Assembly (NCBI RefSeq): GCF_019973615.1
Contig: NZ_AP024238.1
Coordinates: 2,480,001 to 2,544,000 of the forward strand
DNA from: Rhodoferax lithotrophicus
GTDB taxonomy: Bacteria > Pseudomonadota > Gammaproteobacteria > Burkholderiales > Burkholderiaceae_C
Direction: 5' to 3'
DNA length: 64,000 nt
Part shown: piece by piece, positions 57,537 through 64,000 of the stretch
Layout of the letters: every line of letters begins with the position of its first letter
Position numbering within the stretch: the stretch's first letter is position 1
Translations under genes and position numbers: made by a program
The notes under the pieces: model-generated
Told to the model about the DNA's origin: nothing
What the model saw: only the letters and a program-made list of their open reading frames with translations
Database searches by the model: none

Positions 57537-58322
57537 GCAGTGTGATTTATTCCTGCTTTTGCACGTCTTTGGCTGTGGATCATTGAATTTCTTGAAATCA
57601 AAAAAGGCATCTCGCCTGCGCTGGCGTGCAAACGTTGCGCTGATGTCGCTCAGCGTATGGCCCGTATTGACTTGGCCCACACCTGCGCCGTTGAAGGTGT
57701 AGGTGGGCGTGATGGGGTTGGCAACAGCCAGGTACACCTTCTGCGCCAGATTCATGGCGGCAGCATCGACGGTGCTATCGCCATTGGTGGATGGGGTGCG
57801 CAACGTATTGAGTGTGGCCAGCACAATGATGGCAATGGCGATCAGGGTGCTTTGGGTGCGGTGCACCACCACTTTGTCAATGATGGCCTGGGTGAACAGG
57901 GGCAGACCCAAGGCCAGCAGTTGCAGCAGCAGACTGGCCCACAACACGTCGCGCCAGACTTTGCGGTGTTTGAGCAGCTCTGGCACAAACCATTTGAAGT
58001 CAAAGGCAGGGTTTGTCTTGGAGCTGCCCAGGGCTGGTTGGTCGGGGTCTTGCGTGTTGGCCGCGACCCAGGTGACTTCTGTGGCATTGGCTTGCATCAG
58101 CAGGCCGAGCTCTGGCTGGGCGTTCATCAGCAAGATCAGGGGGGCTGGTGCGTCGGCCAGTTCGCTGGCGGGTAGATCCATCAGTTTGGCCTCAAAGCCC
58201 AGAGCCCAGGCCAGAGCAGTTGGTGAAATGGATGAAGCTGGAAAAGCTGCCGCGGCAGCTGAATCAATGCTGGCCGATGCCAGATGGATGGTGTTGGTGT
58301 GGCCGTTGTGGCTCGTTGTCAT
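57519..58322 (-). pseudogene. Truncated HlyB/LapB-type type I secretion ABC transporter joined to unrelated sequence
   Basis: The first 170 or so residues match the N-terminal part of HlyB-type exporters: a degenerate C39-like peptidase domain without catalytic Cys, then FDFKWFVPELLKHRKVW, two membrane helices and the IIDKVVVHRTQSTLIAI run. Similarity ends after AIIVLAT. The remaining 95 residues (TPSTNGDSTVDAAAMNLAQK onward) are unlike any ABC transporter; the rest of the membrane domain and the whole ATPase domain are missing. It cannot be a working exporter. It may be a deletion scar joining two genes. The end lies in a dispersed repeat. Confidence 0.75.
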
Positions 58323-58516
58323 TGCGCCCTACTCCCTGTAAGCATGTGTAACACCGTCTTTGCGGTGTTCAGTGCGGAGAATACTAGCGAGGTAACAACT
58401 CAGCCAGAAGCCAATAACCTCTTGTTACAAATTAGCGTCAACTGATGGGAAAAAACAAACACACCAGCAGTAATGATGATTGGCAAATCACTGCTGCGGC
58501 CTGCCCACAGACATGA

Positions 58517-59626
58517 CTACACCCGCGGCAAAACCAGCTCGGCGCGCAAGCCACCCTGCTGGCGGTTGCTGAGCACAATGTCACCACCGTCACGCTGGGC
58601 CAGTTCACGCGCCAGTGCCAGCCCGAGCCCATGACCTGCGCGGGCATGGGTCGGACTCAGCCGAACCCAGGGCTGAAACGCTTTGTCCATGTGTTCAGGC
58701 GCGATACCTGGGCCATCGTCATCCACCACCATGTGCACCTGCTGCCCGTGCAAGCTCACACTCAGGTGAGCACACACGCCATAACGCAACGCATTGCTGA
58801 CTAGGTTGTCCACAATGCGGCGCAACGCGGCCGGGTGCACACGCACCCGAACGGGTGGTGCGTCTTGCATCGTCACAGGCAGGTGTTGCTCCGCCATGTC
58901 GTCGGTCACCGATTGCATCAGGGCAGTGAGATCAATCACCCGCGCATCACCGCCTTCCTGCTGCTCACGCAGCACCGCCAGTGCGCCTTCAATCATGCTG
59001 TTCATCTCCTGGATGTCACCCACCGCAGACTGCACCATGGGGGCCGGCATGGCATCCAGGCGCAAGCGCAACCGTGTTAATGGCGTGCGCAAATCATGTG
59101 ACAACGCCGCCATCTGCAAACCCCGCGCATCAAACTGAGCCTGTAGCCGACTGGCCATGTGGTTAAACACCCGTGCGGTTCGGCGCACCTCGCGCGTGCC
59201 CGCGTTTTCATCCAGCACCGGAGGTGGCCGATGCGGGTGCAGACCCTCAGCCAGGGTATCGGCCGCAGCAGCCAGACGGCGCATGGGAGCCGACAACCAG
59301 TAGGCTCCCAACAAGGCCCCCAAACCGATCACCAGAAACCGCAACCCATAGTCGAGCCAGAGGGCATGGGCGGGCAAAGCGGGCAGTTGACCCGCTGCGG
59401 GCTGGCCTACTGTCAGGGGGTTGCCGGGGGGCAAGGAGGGAATGGCTGGCCAATGAGGCGCGGGGCCGGCCCCAATGGCCGGGCCTGGCCCGCCAATAAA
59501 CCCAGGCGGCATGGCAAACTCTGAATGGGTGACGGTCAGAAAAGCCACCAGGTGGCTCACCGCCAGAGATAACCACATGAGCAAGAACAAGCGCACAAAC
59601 AAGGTGTCAAAGCGTCTCAGGTTCAT
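58517..59626 (-). CDS. EnvZ-like sensor histidine kinase
   Basis: The 369-residue inner-membrane kinase has a helix at about 10-30, a short Pro/Gly-rich periplasmic segment (about 31-95), a second helix (LRFLVIGLGALLGAYWL), HAMP, a HisKA domain (AALSHDLRTPLTRLRLR), and an HATPase domain (RIVDNLVSNALRYG; DDDGPGIAPE; GHGLGLALAREL). The small sensor suggests detection of a membrane or cell-envelope condition. It overlaps its regulator gene by four bases and follows it in the operon. Confidence 0.93.
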   Translation of the reverse strand: MNLRRFDTLFVRLFLLMWLSLAVSHLVAFLTVTHSEFAMPPGFIGGPGPAIGAGPAPHWPAIPSLPPGNPLTVGQPAAGQLPALPAHALWLDYGLRFLVIGLGALLGAYWLSAPMRRLAAAADTLAEGLHPHRPPPVLDENAGTREVRRTARVFNHMASRLQAQFDARGLQMAALSHDLRTPLTRLRLRLDAMPAPMVQSAVGDIQEMNSMIEGALAVLREQQEGGDARVIDLTALMQSVTDDMAEQHLPVTMQDAPPVRVRVHPAALRRIVDNLVSNALRYGVCAHLSVSLHGQQVHMVVDDDGPGIAPEHMDKAFQPWVRLSPTHARAGHGLGLALARELAQRDGGDIVLSNRQQGGLRAELVLPRV

Positions 59627-60342
59627 GGTTTGGCACCCGTATCAAAGAGATAGCCGGCCCCCCGAGCGGTGCGTATGAGTGGACGCTCCAGATGTCCATC
59701 GTCGCCCAATTTGGCGCGCAGGCGAGACACCGTCAAGTCAATGCTGCGGTCATTCACCACCACGCCTGGCGCACGTGTCAGATCCAGTAACTGGTCGCGG
59801 CTGAGCACCCGCCCGGGATGATCCACAAATGCGGACAACAAACGGTATTCCGCCGCCGACAGCGCCACCATGGTGCCGTCGGCGGCCACCATCTCGTGGC
59901 GCAAGCGGTCAAACTCCCAGCCCGCAAAACGCACCACCGGGCGGCTGTGTGGTGCTGCGCCCCCGCCACGCCGCAACACGGCTTTGATGCGGGCCACCAG
60001 CTCGCGCGGCTCAAAGGGCTTGGGCAAATAGTCATCGGCCCCGAGTTCCAAGCCCACCACCCGCGAGGCGGGGTCCCCCTGAGCGGTCAGCATGATCACC
60101 GACATGGCCGGGTAAGTGCGTTTGGCCCACAGGCACAAGCTCAGGCCATCGTCATCGGGCAGCATCAAGTCCAGCAACAACACATCTGCCTGATGACATA
60201 CCAGCCAGGCCCGCAGGCTGGCTCCATCGGGTACGGCATCGACTTGCATACGGTGCTTGCTCAGGTAACCCAGTAACAGGGTTCGGATGTCGGCATCATC
60301 GTCAACAACAAGAACGCGAAAGGTCTCGGTAGAAGGCATCAT
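59623..60342 (-). CDS. OmpR-family response regulator
   Basis: The 239-residue regulator has a receiver domain (acidic pair in LVVDDDADI, phospho-Asp in VLLLDLMLPDDDG, Lys in LPKPFEP) and a C-terminal winged helix of the OmpR/PhoB type (LSAAEYRLLSAFVDHPGRVL; RSIDLTVSRLRAKLGD; RGAGYLF). It is the partner of the adjacent kinase. The start at 60342 (or 60339) gives the usual N-terminus; a longer frame to 60420 has no family support. The regulated genes are unknown. Confidence 0.93.
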   Translation of the reverse strand: MMPSTETFRVLVVDDDADIRTLLLGYLSKHRMQVDAVPDGASLRAWLVCHQADVLLLDLMLPDDDGLSLCLWAKRTYPAMSVIMLTAQGDPASRVVGLELGADDYLPKPFEPRELVARIKAVLRRGGGAAPHSRPVVRFAGWEFDRLRHEMVAADGTMVALSAAEYRLLSAFVDHPGRVLSRDQLLDLTRAPGVVVNDRSIDLTVSRLRAKLGDDGHLERPLIRTARGAGYLFDTGAKP

Positions 60343-60479
60343 GGGGGGCGACGATAGCAGAAATGACCGTTTGCAGAACTGTGTCAAAACGGACACCAAA
60401 CGCCTATGTCGCAGACACATTCAACCGGCCAATTTCCACCTTATGGCCCGCATGCCAGCGCCTGTAAATCTGGCCCCAT

Positions 60480-61220
60480 TCAGATGGAACTACCCAGGTC
60501 GGATCCATCGCGTAGCCAGCGCGACAGGCTTTGCGCCACGGCCTCGGGTTGCTCCATGGGGGTCATGTGCCCGGCATCGGCCACCACATCCAGCACCGCA
60601 TGGGGAGCCAGCGCACGCATGGCCTCATGCTGGGCCGGGGGTGACCAGCTGTCTTGGGCACCACACAACAAAAGTGTCGGCAGTGTGAGTGTGCGCAGCA
60701 CGTCGGACGCATCGGGTCGGGCCAGCAGGGCTTCAATCTGGCAGGCAAACACGTCGGCACTTTTGTGTGCAAACATACCGACGATGGCCTCAATCAACAC
60801 CACATCCATCAAGCGGTCCGGGTGCACCATGCCTTGCACCCAGGTCTGGGCCATGGCCCGTACGCCCTGGGTTTGAGCGATGTGCAGCAAGGCGTGGCGC
60901 TTGCTGGCCTCTTGTGCACCAGCTTCACCGCCGGGGCGTGGCAGGTGGCCGGTGTCCAGCAAGGCCAGGCGGGTGACACGCTGCGGTGCCAATCGAACCA
61001 CTTCCAGTGCCACCCGCCCCCCCATGGAGTGGCCTGCAAGTGCAAACCGATCAGCGGGTGCTTGCTGCAAAACCAGTTGCGCCATGGCAGTGAGGCTGTT
61101 GTTCAGACCATAGTCCGGTACCCATGGGGTGTGACGGGTAGGTAATTGTGGGTAAAGCGGCATCCAGACATCCGCATCACACATCAGCCCAGGCAGCAAA
61201 ATCAGCGTCGATGAAGTCAT
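60480..61220 (-). CDS. Alpha/beta hydrolase
   Basis: This 246-residue hydrolase has the complete triad in standard positions: nucleophile in GHSMGGRVALE, acid in CGAQDSWSPP, and histidine in DAGHMTPMEQP. The N-terminal LLPGLMCDADVW gives the oxyanion strand. The order within the operon (binding protein gene three bases upstream) suggests action on the compound taken up or on its CoA/ester derivative, but the substrate cannot be read from sequence. Confidence 0.87.
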   Translation of the reverse strand: MTSSTLILLPGLMCDADVWMPLYPQLPTRHTPWVPDYGLNNSLTAMAQLVLQQAPADRFALAGHSMGGRVALEVVRLAPQRVTRLALLDTGHLPRPGGEAGAQEASKRHALLHIAQTQGVRAMAQTWVQGMVHPDRLMDVVLIEAIVGMFAHKSADVFACQIEALLARPDASDVLRTLTLPTLLLCGAQDSWSPPAQHEAMRALAPHAVLDVVADAGHMTPMEQPEAVAQSLSRWLRDGSDLGSSI

Positions 61221-61223
61221 GGT

Positions 61224-62396
61224 TTATTTACCTGCCTTTGCGGGGTCTTTCACGGCGGTGAAGGTTTGTATTTCGGTGTTCCAGAGCTGTCCACCCATCT
61301 TCTCGACTTTGCGCACATAGATGTTGTGCACCACGTCACGGGTCTGCGGGTCGATGCTGACCGGGCCCCGCGGGCTCTCGAAAGACTGCCCTTTCATGGC
61401 TTGCAACAGTGCGTCCTTGCCGGCACCCTGGGTGGCTTTGGCCGCCTCATAAATCACACGCATGCCGTCATAAGCCCCCACCGCCATGAAGTTGGGACGC
61501 ATGCCTGCGTTGGCCTTGCCAAAGGCTTCGACAAAACGTTTATTCAGGGCCGAGTTGTGCGCCGCTGAGTAATGGTGGGCGGTGACCACTCCCAGCGCCA
61601 CATCCCCCATACTGCCCAGAATGTCATCATCGGTCACGCTGCCTTCGGCAATCACCCGGATACCGGCCTTGTCCATACCACGCTCGGAAAACTGCTTCAT
61701 CAACGCCAACCCCACACCGGCTGGTACAAAGGTGAACAGGGCATCAGGCTTGGCATCCCGCACTTTTTGCAGGAAAGGTGCGAAGTCCGGGCTGCGCAAG
61801 GGCACCCGCAGGGATTCCATCACCTGCCCACCCTGTGCCACAAAGCGCTGGCTGAAATAGGCCTCTGAGTCAACACCCGGAGCATAGTCACTCACCAGGG
61901 TGACCACCTTGTGGATGTCGTTTTTGCTGGCCCAGTCGGCCAGAATGGTCACTACCTGCGGCACCGTGAAGCTGGTGCGCACAATGTAGGGCGAGGCCTC
62001 GGTGATGCTGGAGGTGGCCGCTGCCATCACCACCATCGGTGTTTTGGATTGTGTGGCAATCGGGGCCGCCGTCACGGCCAGAGGGGTGAGCCCGAAGCCT
62101 GCCAGCACCTGGACCTTGTCGTTCACCACCAGTTCTTGCGCCAGGCGCTTGCTGATATCGGGCACGCCGGTGTCGTCTTTCACGATCAGCTGCACTTTTT
62201 TGCCTGCCACGGTGTCGCCGTTTTGCGCCATATACAAACGTGCTGCCGCCTCCATCTGCTTGCCTGTTGAGGCAAAAGGCCCGGTCAAAGGCAGTAACAA
62301 ACCGATTTTGAAGCTGTTGTCTTGCGCCCAGGCGGTACCCAAGCCTACGGCCAGTGTAGTAGCCGCCAGCGTACGGATGAAGTTTCGCTTATGCAT
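61224..62396 (-). CDS. ABC transporter substrate-binding protein, LivK/aromatic-compound type
   Basis: The 390-residue periplasmic protein has a signal peptide (MHKRNFIRTLAATTLAVGLG, cleavage after AWA) and the type 1 binding fold: FKIGLLLPLTGPFASTGKQM, PMVVMAAATSSITEASPY, VSDYAPGVDSEAYF. This subgroup often binds aromatic or carboxylic compounds. GGAG lies seven bases before the ATG at 62396. No permease or ATPase is in the window. It sits between a LysR regulator and a hydrolase, with an acyl-CoA ligase beyond, as in catabolic clusters. Confidence 0.9.
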   Translation of the reverse strand: MHKRNFIRTLAATTLAVGLGTAWAQDNSFKIGLLLPLTGPFASTGKQMEAAARLYMAQNGDTVAGKKVQLIVKDDTGVPDISKRLAQELVVNDKVQVLAGFGLTPLAVTAAPIATQSKTPMVVMAAATSSITEASPYIVRTSFTVPQVVTILADWASKNDIHKVVTLVSDYAPGVDSEAYFSQRFVAQGGQVMESLRVPLRSPDFAPFLQKVRDAKPDALFTFVPAGVGLALMKQFSERGMDKAGIRVIAEGSVTDDDILGSMGDVALGVVTAHHYSAAHNSALNKRFVEAFGKANAGMRPNFMAVGAYDGMRVIYEAAKATQGAGKDALLQAMKGQSFESPRGPVSIDPQTRDVVHNIYVRKVEKMGGQLWNTEIQTFTAVKDPAKAGK

Positions 62397-62519
62397 GTTT
62401 TGTCTCCAGGTGTTGTAGGCGTTGGTGCCAAAGCCGCTACGGGCTGTTGTACAACCGGCAGTGTGCAATCTTCCAGAGAAAGCGTCCAATGCAATGACTT
62501 GCTGATTAATGCAATCTGC

Positions 62520-63767
62520 TTATACGAGCGTCAAACCATCAAGCGTTTGCCCGACTTGCCGCAAGATGTTTTGCCACTGTGCGGCAGCTGGTGTGGGCAA
62601 GTAACCGCTGCGCCACATGGCACCAATCCGGCGACGGGTGTGCTGCACCGGCAACGGCAGTTCGGTAAGCAGTCCCGCAGCCACTTCGCGCGCAACCTGC
62701 CGCGGCGACATCAGGGCCAGCCGGTCACTGTTGCAAAGCATGGCCTGCATCATCAACGCACTGTTGGCACGCACCTGCTGGGCCGGTGGTGCAAGGCCAG
62801 CGGCATTCAGCATTTGCGTAAACGCCAGCTCTGCCGGGGTGTTGGGCATGGGCATGACCCATTGGGCGGTGTGTAATGCGGGCCAATCCAACCCGTGGCG
62901 CACCGCCAGCGGGTGCCCGGCGCGGGCGATGACCGCCAGCCGATCCTCAAACAGCAGCTCTTGCATCACATCTGTCGCCGGTAACTGGCTGCGTAGCGCA
63001 CCCACAATGCAGTCCAGCTTGGCATGGCGCAGCTGGGTCACCAACGCGTCAAACGTGCCGTCAATCACTACCACCCGTACCTCGGGCTGATGCCTCAGCA
63101 GTTGCTCCACAGCAGGTGCCAGCAACATGGTGGTGGAAAACGGCAGCGTGCCAATCACCAACTGCCCTTGCATGGCCAGCCCTGGCGTGGGCCATTCTTC
63201 GGTGGCTTGGCGCAGCTCTGCCTGCACCAGATGGCAGGCCAGCAGCAAGCTTTCACCCGCATCGTCCAGGCGCATGCCTGAACGGGAGCGGATGAATAAG
63301 CGGCTGCCGGTCATGTGTTCAAGTTGCTGGAGCGACTGGTGTACAGCCGACTGGCTTATCCCCAGCAGTAGCGCGGCCCGCCCCTCGCTACCCGTATCAA
63401 CCAAGGCTTGCAGCACCTGCAGGTGGCGTGCGGTCACCCCTAAAGCCAGCGGACTGCCATGCCAGGCGGGGACGGCATGGCGCGTGCGGTGCCGGTCGGC
63501 ATCCGCCAGATACTGCAAGGCCCGCGTGACACGCAAGGCCAATTGGTCACCCTGCGCTGTGGGAGACATGCCCCGCCCGCTGCGCTCAAACAGCCGGCAG
63601 GACAACTGGTTTTCAAGCTGCACTACGGCACGTGTCACCGAAGACTGAGCCACATGCAACAGAGCCGCGGCTCGCTGGCTACTGCCCGCTTGTGTAACCG
63701 CAGCCAGGGCACGTAGCAGACGCAAGTGTGGCAGCAGGTTCACACAAGCATCGGCAGGGAAAGACAT
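62520..63767 (-). CDS. LysR-type regulator with two tandem helix-turn-helix domains
   Basis: The 415-residue protein is about 110 residues longer than a normal LysR regulator because it has two winged helix-turn-helix domains. The first (residues about 13-73) contains QSSVTRAVVQLENQLSCRLF; the second (about 112-176) contains QSAVHQSLQQLEHMTGSRLF. A LysR effector-binding domain follows (about 200-410; LVIGTLPFSTTMLLAPAVEQ). Both DNA-binding units look complete. It probably controls the neighbouring binding protein, hydrolase and ligase genes. Confidence 0.9.
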   Translation of the reverse strand: MSFPADACVNLLPHLRLLRALAAVTQAGSSQRAAALLHVAQSSVTRAVVQLENQLSCRLFERSGRGMSPTAQGDQLALRVTRALQYLADADRHRTRHAVPAWHGSPLALGVTARHLQVLQALVDTGSEGRAALLLGISQSAVHQSLQQLEHMTGSRLFIRSRSGMRLDDAGESLLLACHLVQAELRQATEEWPTPGLAMQGQLVIGTLPFSTTMLLAPAVEQLLRHQPEVRVVVIDGTFDALVTQLRHAKLDCIVGALRSQLPATDVMQELLFEDRLAVIARAGHPLAVRHGLDWPALHTAQWVMPMPNTPAELAFTQMLNAAGLAPPAQQVRANSALMMQAMLCNSDRLALMSPRQVAREVAAGLLTELPLPVQHTRRRIGAMWRSGYLPTPAAAQWQNILRQVGQTLDGLTLV

Positions 63768-63836
63768 GGGTGCAGCACGAAACGCTCAAAAACGCGCCCA
63801 ATCCGCGCGTATTCAAGCGTTGCAGCCGCCCGCCGC

Positions 63837-64000
63837 TTAGCGCAGATCGGGAAGTTGATAGTCTTTGAGCACTTCACGCAACTTGGTCTTTTGCATTTTT
63901 CCGGTAGCGCCCATCGGGATGCCCTCTAAAAACACCACATCGTCAGGAATCTGCCACTTGGCAGTTTTGCCCTCGTAGAACTTCAGCAATTCTTCGCGTG
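63837..64000 (-). CDS. Acyl-CoA ligase (AMP-forming), C-terminal fragment, 5' end outside window
   Basis: Only the last 54 residues are visible, ending at a TAA at 63837. They read REELLKFYEGKTAKWQIPDD, VVFLEGIPMGATGKMQKTKL and REVLKDYQLPDLR, the C-terminal domain of AMP-forming fatty-acyl or methylthiopropanoyl-CoA ligases. The catalytic lysine of the adenylation step is in GATGKMQK. The substrate cannot be told from this part. The gene leads the co-oriented LysR, binding protein and hydrolase genes. Confidence 0.88.
   Translation of the reverse strand, partial: REELLKFYEGKTAKWQIPDDVVFLEGIPMGATGKMQKTKLREVLKDYQLPDLR

Overview
The window reads as about 64 kb of chromosome from a betaproteobacterium of the family Comamonadaceae, most like Rhodoferax/Albidiferax or Polaromonas. 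I infer this from gene order (pepA-holC divergent from lptFG; pyrG-kdsA-eno-ftsB; map-glnD; smc-zipA-ligA-def), from the wording of the housekeeping proteins, and from short dispersed palindromic repeats carrying an ATAGCT...GCGC core. I saw no rRNA, tRNA, CRISPR array, intact insertion sequence or phage gene.

Layout. 1-461: the start of a branched-chain amino acid type binding protein, running off the left edge. 585-5015: pepA-holC-small gene, divergent from lptF-lptG (lipopolysaccharide export). 5053-8144: a CbiX-like chelatase, cysB, a methionine-type aminotransferase and a SlyD-like isomerase. 8168-9839: dut and coaBC on the minus strand. 9932-14078: pyrG-kdsA-eno-ftsB. 14123-25427: a recC-recB-recD block in which a complete chemoreceptor gene sits between recB and recD. 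25519-32727: thpR, a thiol-redox membrane protein, pcm, an atypical NRAMP transporter, a PAP2 phosphatase, a small coiled-coil membrane protein and a kinase-like/P-loop fusion. 32777-36823: a three-gene signalling operon (PhnD-like binding protein, hybrid histidine kinase, HD-GYP regulator). 37282-52253: purL, map, glnD, def, ligA, zipA and smc. 52638-54822: a sigma-54 dependent activator facing a small AhpD-like/secreted protein pair. 55232-58322: a six-EF-hand protein next to what looks like the wreck of a type I secretion/RTX locus (a start-less effector fragment, an intact membrane protein and a truncated HlyB-type exporter). 58517-60342: an EnvZ/OmpR-like two-component pair. 60480-64000: an alpha/beta hydrolase, a periplasmic binding protein, a LysR regulator with two DNA-binding domains, and the C-terminus of an acyl-CoA ligase.

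The most unusual signal is a family of about 40-55 bp elements, with at least 13 copies by eye. Some copies lie between genes, where they form hairpins. Others lie inside recB (twice), recC, purL (twice) and ligA, where they stay in frame and are translated. Four antisense copies are read in one and the same frame and give the shared peptide pattern [LQ]-[VI]-x-x-A-Q-x-A-[IT]-E. One sense copy adds about 15 residues between two helicase motifs of RecB. Other copies supply the C-terminus of coaBC, the dut ribosome binding site, the recC start region, and the stop codons of two small or broken genes. This resembles in principle the protein-inserted palindromic elements known from Rickettsia. I do not know of a description for this lineage and could not search for one.

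Start sites were chosen by ribosome binding site and family N-terminus. The starts of coaBC, recD, recC, purL, pcm and the kinase fusion remain uncertain.
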